Assembly: GCF_029167105.1 (NCBI RefSeq)
Contig: NZ_JARFML010000001.1
Span: forward strand, 434,001-498,000
DNA: 64,000 bases
From: Bradyrhizobium yuanmingense
Lineage (GTDB): Bacteria > Pseudomonadota > Alphaproteobacteria > Rhizobiales > Xanthobacteraceae
Direction of reading: 5' to 3'
This document shows positions 1 through 9,048 of this stretch, in pieces. The notes beneath the pieces are model-generated. The model was not told where the DNA came from. It ran no database searches and saw only the letters and a program-made list of their open reading frames with translations. Numbering within the stretch: the stretch's first letter is position 1; every line of letters begins with the position of its first letter. The position numbers and the translations under genes are program-made.

Positions 1-483
1 ACGTGGTGCAGGTGTGGGGCGAGGAATGGTCGGTATGAGGCTGCAAGCTTCACGAAGCCAAGCGCGGATCTTTGATTTCGGCCAGACGTCATCAGCTTGC
101 TGACCAACCGCGCGTTGCAGAGCCAGCATGTTCGCCCTCCGTTATCGCGACAAGGCAGGCGCGTCCTCCGGAAATTGTGACCGAATAGAGCGACAGGGAA
201 GAGCCGTGTGTGAACCGCTTCATACGCAATCGCTCTCCCTCTGAATTACCACTCTCGCAACGAAATTGCCGCACCCGGTTCATTTCTAACACGGATGAGA
301 GGCAATGCCTGCGCAGCCTTATGCTCGCAGCTTTGGATTGGCTCCGTCTCGCTCACGAGCAAAGCCAATCCCATCACTCAGCAAAGATCCTTCAGAAATT
401 GGAATGAAAGGGCATTCGCGCAACTCACGCAGCTTCTGTTCGGGGTCGGCCGGTAGGCTGCTACTTACTCAGAAGGAGCTCCT
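1..483. other. Non-coding or unassigned left edge
   Basis: I find no reading frame here with a convincing ribosome-binding site, family resemblance or codon bias. The short open frames on both strands look random. The last bases hold an AGGAG ribosome-binding site for the gene starting at 484. The far left could be the 5' region of a gene outside the window. Confidence 0.5.
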
Positions 484-996
484 ATGAAGATAAGCAGCGC
501 AATTTCCAGCGCCTTCTCCGCAACAAGGCGCGTCGGCAATTTTCGGATCGCCCGTTCCAGTTTGATCAAATCGGCCCATCTTCTTGAAAGAATCGGGCTG
601 GCCGCCGTTGGGGCCTCCGGCGGACTCTATGTTGGTGCGACCCTGTTACGTCAGAAAGCCGGTCTGTTTGAAAGCGGCTGGATCGTCCTGATAGCGATGC
701 TCTACGGAGCTCTGAGTTACTATGTGGGAATTGATTTGTCCGGCAATGTCGAACGGAAGCCGGCATCGAGCATCTCGGAAGAATGGAACGGGTCCGAGCC
801 GGTCGAGCTCATGAGCGCCGCCGGAACGTTCGGCGCGGCAATCGCTGCAACTCTGTCCGTCAGCATCCTTGTCCTTGATCAAAATCTACCGAACGGCCTG
901 ATCGGCTTCGTTGCCGGCTGCTGGGTGGTAGGTTCGTCGCTCCAGGTTGCGGCGGGCACGATGGCTCGCTACGAAGCGCCTGTCAGCGAGCAATGA
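484..996 (+). CDS. Hypothetical four-helix membrane protein
   Basis: This 170-residue protein has a basic N-terminus (about residues 1-30) and then four hydrophobic stretches near residues 37-55, 66-84, 108-128 and 136-158, so it is probably an inner-membrane protein. The loop between helices 2 and 3 is polar and acidic. The start is supported by AGGAG a few bases upstream of the ATG. I do not recognise a family. It stands alone, with about 290 bp of apparently empty sequence before the next gene on the same strand, so no operon partner suggests a role. Confidence 0.6.
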   Translation: MKISSAISSAFSATRRVGNFRIARSSLIKSAHLLERIGLAAVGASGGLYVGATLLRQKAGLFESGWIVLIAMLYGALSYYVGIDLSGNVERKPASSISEEWNGSEPVELMSAAGTFGAAIAATLSVSILVLDQNLPNGLIGFVAGCWVVGSSLQVAAGTMARYEAPVSEQ

Positions 997-1287
997 AGGA
1001 GCACCGTCGCGGAAGACAACCGCTCGGCACAAGCCGCAGTGTTGGTTCGGTTCCGGTTCGAAACGAGCGCGACGACTCTTCGCAACCTCTGCCGTCCAAT
1101 GCTGCGTGCCAACGATGTTTGGTAGCAAAGCCGTTCGCATCGAGCAGCGTCACTGCTTGAAGCGATATCGGCATTGAGAAACCCAGGTTATCGCGCAACA
1201 AACAAGACGTGCCATCATGCTGGTGTTGGTATATTGTCCCCGCGCGCCGTGGTCCAAAATTTCTGCTAACCGCCAACCACACGATCG

Positions 1288-4200
1288 GTGGAGCCAATGC
1301 AGATTGCGGAGTGGCTCGAGAAGCTGGGGCTTGCGCAATACGCGGAGCGCTTTGCCCAAAATGGGATCGACATAGGCGTCCTTCCCGAACTGATGGACGA
1401 GGACTTCGATAAGCTCGGAGTCCTGCTCGGCCATCGCCGCAAGATGCTGCGTGCTATCGCTGACCTCGATCCGGCCGCGTTGATCGCATCTCCCGCTCCT
1501 CGTCAGGACGCCGAGCGGCGTCACCTCACGGTCATGTTTTGCGATCTGGTCGGCTCGACTGCGCTCTCAGCGCGTCTCGATCCCGAGGATATGTGGGAGG
1601 TGATCCGGGCCTATCGCGCTGCCTGCGCGAGCGTGGTTGCTGCTTATGATGGCAGGATCGCCAGATTCGTCGGTGACGGAATACTCGTCTATTTCGGCTA
1701 TCCGCGCGCCCACGAAGATGATGCCGAGCGCGCGGTGCGCGCCGGCCTCGACATGATCTCCGCGATACGCCAGCTCAAGACAGGGACTGACGAACGAGCT
1801 GAACTGCGGATCGCAATTGCGACCGGACTTGTGGTGGTCGGCGACCTCATCAGCGGAGATGCATCGGAGGAGCACGCAACCATCGGCGACACACCAAACC
1901 TCGCCGCCCGGCTCCAGAGCCTGGCAGAGCCGGGGGTCGTCGTCGTTGCTTCATCGACGCGCCGGCTGCTTGGCGATCTCTTCTCCCTGCGCAATCTCGG
2001 CCGTCGGGAGGTCAAGGGAATGGCAGACCCCATCGCGGTCTGGGCGGTGGAAGGCGCGACCGCATCCGAGAGTCGCTTCGAGGCAGTCCGTGCCGCGCGC
2101 TCGATCGGTTTTGTCGGCCGCAAGAACGAGATCGAGTTCATCCTCTCGCGCCAGCGTGAGGCATGGCAGGGGCGGGGCCAGTTCGTGTTGATTTCCGGCG
2201 AAGCGGGCATCGGCAAGTCGCGTATTGTGGCGACGTTGTCGGAAAGCCCCTCGTTGGGGTCGCACCGTCGCGTGCGATATCAGTGTTCGCCTTACCACAC
2301 CAATAGTGCGCTTCATCCCTTCGTCGCGCAGCTCGAGCGCGCCGCCGGAATTCGCTCGCACGACACGGCAGATCAAAAGCTCGACAAGCTCGAGGCAATG
2401 CTCGCAATAGGAACCCAGCAGGTCGCCCGGGCAACACCGCTCATTGCGGCTCTGCTTTCGATTCCCACCGGCGACCATTGCCCGCCCCTCGGTTTGAGTC
2501 CGGCGCAGCAGCGGCGGCAGACATTTGCTGCCCTTCTCGATCAACTTGAGGGACTGGCGCGAGGCCAGCCGCTGTTGATCATCTGCGAGGATATGCATTG
2601 GGCCGATGCCACGACACTTGAACTGTTCGATCTTGCGGTCGATCGGATCAGAGGACTGCCGATACTCGTGCTCTTGACGTCCCGGCCGGAGTTCGAGCCC
2701 TCCTGGTCGGGCCTTGCCAACGTCAGTCTGTTGCGGCTCGACCGGCTCGATCGGCAGGACACGCGCGCGCTCGTCGAGCAGATTGTCGTCGGTCGCCAGC
2801 TGCCACGTGAGATGATGGAGCAGATCGTCGACAAGACCGACGGCATTCCGCTATTCGTCGAGGAATTGACCAAGATGGTGCTGGAGTCCGGGCTGCTCGT
2901 TGAGGATGCCGGGCGCTACCGCCTGAATAATCCGCTGCCGCCGCTTGCCATCCCTGCGACGCTGCAGGATTCGCTGATGGCGCGGCTCGATCGGCTCGCT
3001 CCGGTCAAGGAGGTGGCCCAGATAGGAGCCGCCATTGGCCGCGACTTCTCGTACGCGCTGCTGAAAACCGTGGCGGAACGCGACGATCTGACGCTGGGCG
3101 CGGCGCTGGGACAACTTGAAGAAGCCGAACTGCTGCTGCGTCGTGGGACACCGCCCGAAGCAAATTACAGTTTCAAGCACGCCCTTGTTCAAGAAGCGGC
3201 CTACGAGAGTCTGCTCAAGAGCAAACGGCAGGTGCTTCACACACGGATTGGCGATGTCCTGCGCGACAAGTTTCCAGTCGTCGCCGAGACCGAGCCGGAA
3301 GTTCTCGCGCACCACTTCACCGAGGCGGGGCTGAGCGAGATCGCCCTCGAATGGTGGCGCAAGGCGGGCCAGCAGGCGTTGAAACGCTCGGCCTATTCCG
3401 AGGCGATCGCGCATCTCGGCAAGGCCATCGCGATCGCCGATCAATTGCCTGGCGAGCCCCACCGGATGATGGGCAGGCTGCATCTTCAAATCGCATATGG
3501 TCGTGCCTTGCGGGGCAGCCTCGGCCACAGCGCTCCGGAAACGGTCGCCGCATGGACGCGCGCGCGACAATTCGCAGCCGGTATCGATGATCCCGTTGAA
3601 CTTGCGCCGGTCCATTCCGGCCTCTTCAATGCCTGCCTGACCCATGGCGAACTTGCTCCGATGCGGGAGCTGGCGGATGCCATCAGGAGCGCCGCTGAGC
3701 GACGGCCGGACTCGCCGGTGGCCGCCGTCGTGGCCCATTGGACTGGGGGCGTGACCTGCTGGTTCGCCGGCGAGTATTTGAACGCGCGCACGCATCTTGA
3801 GCGGGCCCTGGCGATCTATCGGGCCGAACCGGATCCCGCGACCTTCAGGGCTTCGGCGCTGGATCTCCCGTTCGTGATCATGCGATTTCTCGCTTTGGTG
3901 CTCTGGCCGCTCGGCGACATCGCTCGTGCGCGCAAGCTCGCCGCGGAAGCGGTGGGTACTCCGGGAGAAAAGCGGGCGCTGTCCCAGGCCAATGCGCTGG
4001 TTCATCGCGCTGTGTTCGACGGAGTATGCGGGGGCATGTTGCAGCAGACAGAGACGATCCTGGCGCTCGGTCTGGCACGCGACCACACGATGCCGCTGTA
4101 CGTGGCCGCCGGCACCTACCTGAACGGCCTCGCCAAGTGGCGTGCAGGAGACCGAATGGCCGGACTGGCGGACATGCGCCACGGCTGGACCTTCCTGCAC

Positions 4201-4671
4201 GAGAACGATTGCTACCTCTGCGAACCGTTCTGGGGGATGCATGTAGCCCTGGCGATTGCAGATCTAGGCGGAGTCGAGACCGGGCTGGAAATTCTGGACG
4301 AATTGATCGCCGGGACGGGACAATCCGGCCAGCATTGGCTTGATGCCGAGCTGCATCGTGTCCGCGGTAAACTCTTATCGCGCCATAATCCTTCGGACGA
4401 ATCCAGTGCCGAAGACGCCCTCAAGCGGGCGCTGGACATCGCACAATATCAGCAGACCAAGACTTTCGAGCTGCGCAGCGCCCTTGAACTTGCACGCCTG
4501 TACAAGACAAATGGCCGAGCGCGTACGCTATCCGAAGTTCTCGCTCCCGTGCTCGCCGAATTCGAGGCGGAACAAAATCTTCCGGAATCCGTGGAAGCGA
4601 AAAAGCTGCTCAAGCAAGAGCATGAGGCACTTGCCGTTTCCCCAGGCCGGACGTCGTATGGGCAGAGATGA
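1288..4671 (+). CDS. SAM domain-class III adenylate/guanylate cyclase-ATPase-TPR regulator
   Basis: This large soluble protein (about 1,127 aa) joins an N-terminal SAM domain (about residues 5-62), a class III nucleotide cyclase domain (about 77-255), an AAA/STAND-type ATPase (from about 275) and a long helical TPR-like C-terminal half. Visible cyclase residues are the metal-binding aspartates D86 (FCDLVGST) and D130 (FVGDGILVYFG) and the transition-state pair N204/R208 (NLAARLQ). The ATPase shows Walker A GEAGIGKS (304-311) and a Walker B-like IICEDMHWAD. Arg126 occupies the position near the second aspartate that is often lysine, so substrate choice (ATP or GTP) is not certain. No membrane segment is seen. 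The start is GTG at 1288 or ATG at 1297. Such multidomain cyclases are common in Bradyrhizobium and are thought to sense ligands through the ATPase-TPR part. It ends 3 bp from the convergent phaZ gene. Confidence 0.88.
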   Translation: MEPMQIAEWLEKLGLAQYAERFAQNGIDIGVLPELMDEDFDKLGVLLGHRRKMLRAIADLDPAALIASPAPRQDAERRHLTVMFCDLVGSTALSARLDPEDMWEVIRAYRAACASVVAAYDGRIARFVGDGILVYFGYPRAHEDDAERAVRAGLDMISAIRQLKTGTDERAELRIAIATGLVVVGDLISGDASEEHATIGDTPNLAARLQSLAEPGVVVVASSTRRLLGDLFSLRNLGRREVKGMADPIAVWAVEGATASESRFEAVRAARSIGFVGRKNEIEFILSRQREAWQGRGQFVLISGEAGIGKSRIVATLSESPSLGSHRRVRYQCSPYHTNSALHPFVAQLERAAGIRSHDTADQKLDKLEAMLAIGTQQVARATPLIAALLSIPTGDHCPPLGLSPAQQRRQTFAALLDQLEGLARGQPLLIICEDMHWADATTLELFDLAVDRIRGLPILVLLTSRPEFEPSWSGLANVSLLRLDRLDRQDTRALVEQIVVGRQLPREMMEQIVDKTDGIPLFVEELTKMVLESGLLVEDAGRYRLNNPLPPLAIPATLQDSLMARLDRLAPVKEVAQIGAAIGRDFSYALLKTVAERDDLTLGAALGQLEEAELLLRRGTPPEANYSFKHALVQEAAYESLLKSKRQVLHTRIGDVLRDKFPVVAETEPEVLAHHFTEAGLSEIALEWWRKAGQQALKRSAYSEAIAHLGKAIAIADQLPGEPHRMMGRLHLQIAYGRALRGSLGHSAPETVAAWTRARQFAAGIDDPVELAPVHSGLFNACLTHGELAPMRELADAIRSAAERRPDSPVAAVVAHWTGGVTCWFAGEYLNARTHLERALAIYRAEPDPATFRASALDLPFVIMRFLALVLWPLGDIARARKLAAEAVGTPGEKRALSQANALVHRAVFDGVCGGMLQQTETILALGLARDHTMPLYVAAGTYLNGLAKWRAGDRMAGLADMRHGWTFLHENDCYLCEPFWGMHVALAIADLGGVETGLEILDELIAGTGQSGQHWLDAELHRVRGKLLSRHNPSDESSAEDALKRALDIAQYQQTKTFELRSALELARLYKTNGRARTLSEVLAPVLAEFEAEQNLPESVEAKKLLKQEHEALAVSPGRTSYGQR

Positions 4672-4674
4672 CCC

Positions 4675-5898
4675 TCACGAATTCACGTGCACGAAATCGC
4701 GCAGCAGCGGATAGATCTCGTTGTTCCAGCGCTTGCCGGAGAACACGCCGTAATGGCCGACGCCGGCCTGCATGTGGTGGACGCGGCGATAGGCGCGCAC
4801 GCCGGTGCAGAGGTCCTGGGCGGCCAGCGTCTGGCCGATCGAGCAGATGTCGTCCTTCTCGCCCTCGACCGTCATCAGCCCCATGCGGCTGACCGCCCTG
4901 GTGTTCACGGGACGGCCGCGATGCATCAGCTTGCCTTGCGGCAGGAGGTGCTCCTGGAACACGTCGCGCACGGTCTCGATGTAGAATTCGGCCGGCAGGT
5001 CCATCACGGCGAAATATTCGTCGTAGAAGGTCTTGATGGTCGCGGCCTTGTCCTTCTCGCCCTTGGCGATGTGGTTGGCGAGGTCCATGTGCTGCTTGAT
5101 GTGGCGCTCGAGATTCATCGAGACGAAGGCGGTGAGCTGCACGAAGCCGGGATAGACCTTTCGCAGCGCGCCGCGGCACTGCACCGGCACGTAGTTGATG
5201 AGATTGCGCTCGAACCATTCGATCGGCCTGCTCTTGGCGAATTCGTTGACCCTGGTCGGCTGAATCCGCGTGTCGATCGGGCCGGCCATCAGCGTCAGCG
5301 TCGCCGGACGCGAGGGATGGTTGTCCTCGCACATGATCGCGGCGGCCGCGAGCGCGGAGACGGACGGCTGGCAGATCGCCACCATGTGCGGGCGCGGCCC
5401 GAGCTGCCCGAGGAAATCGATCAGGTGCTCGGTGTAGTCGTCGAGCCCGAAGCGGCCCTCGCTGCGCGGGATGTCGCGCGGATTGTGCCAGTCGGTGATG
5501 TAGACGTCGTGGTCCTGCAGCAGCGTCTTCACGGTGCCGCGCAGGAGCGTCGCGAAGTGTCCGGACATCGGCGCGACCAGCAGCATGCGCGGCTGCTCGC
5601 CGACGCCTTCTTTCTTGAAGTGCAGCAGCGAGCCGAACGGCGTCGCGTAGGCGATCTCCTCGCTGACCGCGACCTCGCGGTTGCCCACCATGACGCTGTC
5701 GATGCCGTAGGCGGGACGGTCATAGGTGAGGGTGGAGCGCGAGATCAGCTCCAGCGCGGCCGAAAGCCGGCCGACCACCTGGTCCGATGAGCGCTGAGGC
5801 ACCAGATTGAGGAATTTGAGTGCGGACGAAGCCCCCGCGCGCCATGGCGCCGTCAGGTCCATGTGGTTCTGAAAAGCCTGATAATACATCGACATCAT
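4675..5898 (-). CDS. phaZ: Intracellular polyhydroxyalkanoate depolymerase
   Basis: PhaZ hydrolyses the intracellular polyhydroxybutyrate granule to hydroxyacids, which suits a carbon-storing bradyrhizobial cell. The 407-aa product has an alpha/beta-hydrolase core with the cysteine-type nucleophile of intracellular depolymerases (C176 in VAICQPSVSA), an aspartate candidate at D349/D350 (VEGEKDD) and the catalytic histidine H382 (GVGHYGVF). No signal peptide is present, which separates it from secreted depolymerases. The open frame continues upstream to 6096, but that extension does not look like protein; I place the start at the tandem ATGs at 5898/5895, before MSMYYQAF, as in family members. 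It runs convergently into the cyclase gene with a 3-bp gap. Confidence 0.9.
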   Translation of the reverse strand: MMSMYYQAFQNHMDLTAPWRAGASSALKFLNLVPQRSSDQVVGRLSAALELISRSTLTYDRPAYGIDSVMVGNREVAVSEEIAYATPFGSLLHFKKEGVGEQPRMLLVAPMSGHFATLLRGTVKTLLQDHDVYITDWHNPRDIPRSEGRFGLDDYTEHLIDFLGQLGPRPHMVAICQPSVSALAAAAIMCEDNHPSRPATLTLMAGPIDTRIQPTRVNEFAKSRPIEWFERNLINYVPVQCRGALRKVYPGFVQLTAFVSMNLERHIKQHMDLANHIAKGEKDKAATIKTFYDEYFAVMDLPAEFYIETVRDVFQEHLLPQGKLMHRGRPVNTRAVSRMGLMTVEGEKDDICSIGQTLAAQDLCTGVRAYRRVHHMQAGVGHYGVFSGKRWNNEIYPLLRDFVHVNS

Positions 5899-6064
5899 AC
5901 TGAAGCGCCCACTTGCCGCCTGTCGTGATGCAATATCGAAGCCAGACGGGAGCCGGACCGCCCGGAAAATTGGCACGTCGCTTGCTGCGCCCCGGGCGGG
6001 TAGGCACAGATCACGGGCACGCACGCGCGGGCGGTGCGTTGCCCAGGCGTGAGGGAAGGGCTCT

Positions 6065-6721
6065 ATGGCGAAGGCGACACTGACCATCAGCAGCAAGAAC
6101 TACTCGTCCTGGTCGCTGCGTGGCTGGCTGCTGACGAAATTCTCCGGGCTCGACTTCGAGGAGATCGTCACCGCGCCCGACGATCCGTCCGCGCGCGCCG
6201 AGATCCTGCTGCTGTCGTCCTCGATCCTGGTGCCGTGCCTGCGGCACGAGGGCGCCGTGGTCTGGGACACGCTGGCGATTGCCGAATATCTCAACGAGGT
6301 CATGCCGGACGCCGGCCTGTTGCCGGCCGACCGCATCCAGCGCGCCCATTGCCGCTCGATCTCGGGCGAAATCCATTCCGGCTTCACCACGCTGCGCGCC
6401 TCGCTGCCGGTCAACCTGAAGGGACACTTTCCCGGCTTCAAGATCTGGTCGCGGGCGCAGGCCGATATCGACCGGGTCTGGTTCATCTGGCGCGACTGCC
6501 TGGAGAAATCGGGCGGCCCCTTCCTGTTTGGCGAGAAGCGCACCATGGCGGATGCGATGTACGCTCCCGTCGTGACGCGCTTCGTGACCTATGACGTCAA
6601 GCTCGCACCGCCATTGAAGGCCTATGCCGACACCATCATGGCCATGCCCGAGATGCAGGAATGGGTCGCGGCGGCAAAGGAGGAGCCGGCCGAGATCGAG
6701 GAGCTCGAGGTCGAATATTAG
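6065..6721 (+). CDS. Glutathione S-transferase family protein
   Basis: This 218-aa protein has a GST layout: a thioredoxin-like N-terminal domain with the serine-containing motif NYSSWSLRGW (about residues 12-21) where the thiol of glutathione is activated, the cis-proline region SSILVPCL, and an all-helical C-terminal domain with the FGEKRTMADAMYAPVVTR segment typical of the family. It probably conjugates or reduces small electrophiles in the cytoplasm; the true substrate cannot be told. GAGGGAAGGG lies just upstream of the ATG. The gene is divergent from phaZ. An inverted repeat just after the stop may end transcription. Confidence 0.85.
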   Translation: MAKATLTISSKNYSSWSLRGWLLTKFSGLDFEEIVTAPDDPSARAEILLLSSSILVPCLRHEGAVVWDTLAIAEYLNEVMPDAGLLPADRIQRAHCRSISGEIHSGFTTLRASLPVNLKGHFPGFKIWSRAQADIDRVWFIWRDCLEKSGGPFLFGEKRTMADAMYAPVVTRFVTYDVKLAPPLKAYADTIMAMPEMQEWVAAAKEEPAEIEELEVEY

Positions 6722-6743
6722 GCAGGCCTTGCACGTCCTGCCT
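6720..6743 (+). terminator. Possible terminator after the GST gene
   Basis: Inverted repeat AGGCAGG...CCTGCCT overlapping the stop codon, followed by GTTTC. The stem is only 7 bp and the T-run is poor, so this is a weak candidate. Confidence 0.3.
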
Positions 6744-7001
6744 GTTTCGGGGGCGATCGCCCTCCCACTGCGGACCGCAGCGCTATGCCTTTGCAACAAT
6801 TAACCTTTGGACCCGGTGACAGGCGCCTGCGATCCTTCAGGCTGCGCAGATGTTGTGCGCGCCTGCCGAACCGCAGCGAGATCTAGCCGTGAACAGGTGC
6901 GTACAAGGCGTTTCGGCTGATTCGGACGTGATTCGTTCGGGCCGCGTTCCGAAGGTTAAAGCGCAGCGCGGCCCCGTCGCATTTTGAAACAGACACCGCC
7001 T

Positions 7002-7226
7002 TCAGGCGGCCCCGCGCTGCTTCACGCGCGGCAGGCGCCAGCCGATCACGGTTGCTTCCACCGCAATCCCGGCCTCGTGGTTTTGCCAGCGTCCCTCGAC
7101 ATAGCGGCAGGCGAACGGCAGTTGATAGGTCCCGCTGTGATCCTCGCACAGCACTTCGAGTGGCAGGCCCGGCGGTGGTTCTCCGGCGCCATCGAATTCC
7201 GCCAAACGTCTATCGCGCGTTGCCAT
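7002..7226 (-). CDS. Small conserved hypothetical protein
   Basis: This 74-aa protein has the look of a real gene: a ribosome-binding site AGGGGAG lies 8-9 bases before the ATG, and the protein is well balanced in composition with a central segment (CEDHSGTYQLPFACRY) containing two cysteines, and aromatic residues spaced as in a small beta-rich fold. No signal peptide or membrane segment is present. I do not recognise a characterised family. It sits alone between the GST gene and a divergently transcribed small secreted protein, sharing about 180 bp of upstream DNA with it. Confidence 0.6.
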   Translation of the reverse strand: MATRDRRLAEFDGAGEPPPGLPLEVLCEDHSGTYQLPFACRYVEGRWQNHEAGIAVEATVIGWRLPRVKQRGAA

Positions 7227-7407
7227 TCTAATATTCTCCCCTAAACAAAGCCGCGGACAGAGCGCCCACTTCTTCCGCGCGCGGATCGTTCCCCGTCCGA
7301 GGGAACAGACGCAAGCTCAACGCGAGAATGAGGTGCGAGTGTGGTAGCCTTACGTTGCAGCGCGCAAACAGCGCACATTGATGTGATCGACTGATAGAGG
7401 AACTTTC

Positions 7408-7764
7408 ATGCTGCTTCGAAACGCCGGCATTTGTTTCGCAATGTTGCTGCTCGCCACGCTGGCGCCTCTGCCGGTGCTCGCGCAGGACGTGCCCGGCATC
7501 GAAATCTGCACGGTCGAGAAGACCATGGAGCGCCGCACCAGCTGCCTCCAGAGCAATGTCGATTTCCTGCAGAAGACGATCACCAAGCTCGCCCTCGATC
7601 ATCAGCAGAAGCTGGATGCGGCGGGGCGTCAGATCGACGCGTTGAAGACAACCATCGCCGGCCTGCAGAAGACGCTTCTCGATCTCCAGGCCGCGCAGGC
7701 AAAGACCGCCGAAGACCTGAAGAAGAAGCAGGACGCGCCGCCGCCGAAGGACGCAACGAAATAG
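7408..7764 (+). CDS. Small secreted coiled-coil protein
   Basis: The 118-aa product begins with a clear signal peptide (cleavage expected after VLAQ, about residue 26). The mature part is a single predicted helix or coiled coil with heptad-like spacing (about residues 45-105) and a Pro/Lys-rich tail. Two cysteines (CTVEKTMERRTSC) near the mature N-terminus could form a disulfide. GAGGAA precedes the ATG. Similar short periplasmic coiled-coil proteins are known only as hypotheticals. It converges on the enolase-superfamily gene with 9 bp between stops. Confidence 0.65.
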   Translation: MLLRNAGICFAMLLLATLAPLPVLAQDVPGIEICTVEKTMERRTSCLQSNVDFLQKTITKLALDHQQKLDAAGRQIDALKTTIAGLQKTLLDLQAAQAKTAEDLKKKQDAPPPKDATK

Positions 7765-7773
7765 GCGCGCCGA

Positions 7774-8877
7774 TCACGCGATGCGATAACGCTCCATCAC
7801 GCCACGATCGGGCTCGTAGCCGAGCCCGGGGCCCGCGGGCACCGCGACATGGCCGCTTGCATCGACATCGGCGCGGCCGCCCCAAAGACAGGCTTCGCGC
7901 TTCAGATAGAACATCTCGACCAGCCCGTCGTCGCGCGTCGCGAGCAGATGCAGCGTCGCCAGCAGGCCCGGGCCAAAATAAGGAGAGTGCGGCACGATCT
8001 TGACGCCGGACCGGTCGGCCAAGCCTGCGACCTTCAGGAATTCCGTGATGCCGCCGACCTTGATGACTGACGGCTGTGCGTGGCTGACCGCGCCCGCCTC
8101 CATCATCTGGCGGAATTGATACTCGGTGCAGGCATTCTCACCGGCGGCAACTCCGACGCCGCTCTTGCTGCGCACCTCGGCAAGCGTGGCGAAGTCTTCC
8201 GGCGGCCAGACCGGCTCCTCCAGGAACATCGGCTGCGCGTTGCGGCATGTCGCCGCGAACGCAATCGCCTGCTCCCCGGTCAGCGGGCAGTTCATGTCGA
8301 CCATCAGCGGAATGCTCGGGCCGATCGCCGCGCGCGCGGCAAGCACCGCAGGCGTCGTGGTCTCGTGCAGCTTGATCGCGCCATAGCCGAGCGCGAGCGC
8401 CTTCCTGCATTCGGCGGCGATGGTGTCGGGCGCGCCGATCCGGAGCAGGCTCGCGTAAGCCGGAATCGCGGTGCGCCTGATCTCGCCCAGCAGGCGATGC
8501 AGCGGCACGCCGGCGACCTTCGCGGCCAGGTCCCACAATGCGATATCGAGCCCGGAGATCGCGAACATGGTGATGCCGTAGCGGCCGAACAGATGCAGGT
8601 TGCGCTGGATCTGCTCCATCACCGCGGCAATGCCGGCCGCATCGGGCACCTTCAGCCCGCGGGCCTGCGGCGCGATCATCTCCTCGACCGCGCTGCGCGT
8701 CGTGCGCGGGCAGACATAGGCGAAAGCATCGCCCCAGCCGGTCAGCCCGGCATCGGTCGTGACCTCGACGAGGACCATGTCGAGGGCCGTGATGGCGGAA
8801 GCGCCCTGGCGGAAGCTCGCGACACCGGCATCATAGGGGATGCGGATATGGTGCGCCCGCACATCGGTGATTTCCAT
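7774..8877 (-). CDS. Mandelate racemase/muconate lactonizing enzyme family protein
   Basis: This 367-aa member of the enolase superfamily would abstract a proton alpha to a carboxylate on a Mg2+-bound sugar acid or related compound. The two-domain layout is complete: N-terminal capping region with the mobile loop (about residues 15-60) and a TIM barrel. Candidate metal ligands are D194 (LMVDMN), E220/E221 (FLEEP) and E247 (AAGEN); the barrel also carries K169-x-H171 (AIKLHE) and H297 (IVPHSPYFGPG). The K-x-H in place of the more usual K-x-K sets it apart. The frame is open far upstream, but the start at 8877 is fixed by AGAGGA before MEITDVRAHH. It is divergent from the AraC-type gene at 9049, which may regulate it. 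Confidence 0.85.
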   Translation of the reverse strand: MEITDVRAHHIRIPYDAGVASFRQGASAITALDMVLVEVTTDAGLTGWGDAFAYVCPRTTRSAVEEMIAPQARGLKVPDAAGIAAVMEQIQRNLHLFGRYGITMFAISGLDIALWDLAAKVAGVPLHRLLGEIRRTAIPAYASLLRIGAPDTIAAECRKALALGYGAIKLHETTTPAVLAARAAIGPSIPLMVDMNCPLTGEQAIAFAATCRNAQPMFLEEPVWPPEDFATLAEVRSKSGVGVAAGENACTEYQFRQMMEAGAVSHAQPSVIKVGGITEFLKVAGLADRSGVKIVPHSPYFGPGLLATLHLLATRDDGLVEMFYLKREACLWGGRADVDASGHVAVPAGPGLGYEPDRGVMERYRIA

Positions 8878-9048
8878 GACCCGGTTCCTCTTTCTCGTGA
8901 GCGGTTTCGGCGAGTGTAGCCACGAACACCGGGGCGTTGCCAGGGGCCATTGCCGGACTATGCTCATGCGAAGCACAGCAATGCCGATCAAGCAGAGCGA
9001 TGGAGACCGGCGCATCATCGCCGCGCTTCGAACGAGGTTTGAGCCGCC

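Noticed and set aside
2851..4242. Long minus-strand open frame (463 aa) under the cyclase gene
   Set aside because: Antisense of a well-supported gene in GC-rich DNA; no family motif or plausible start.
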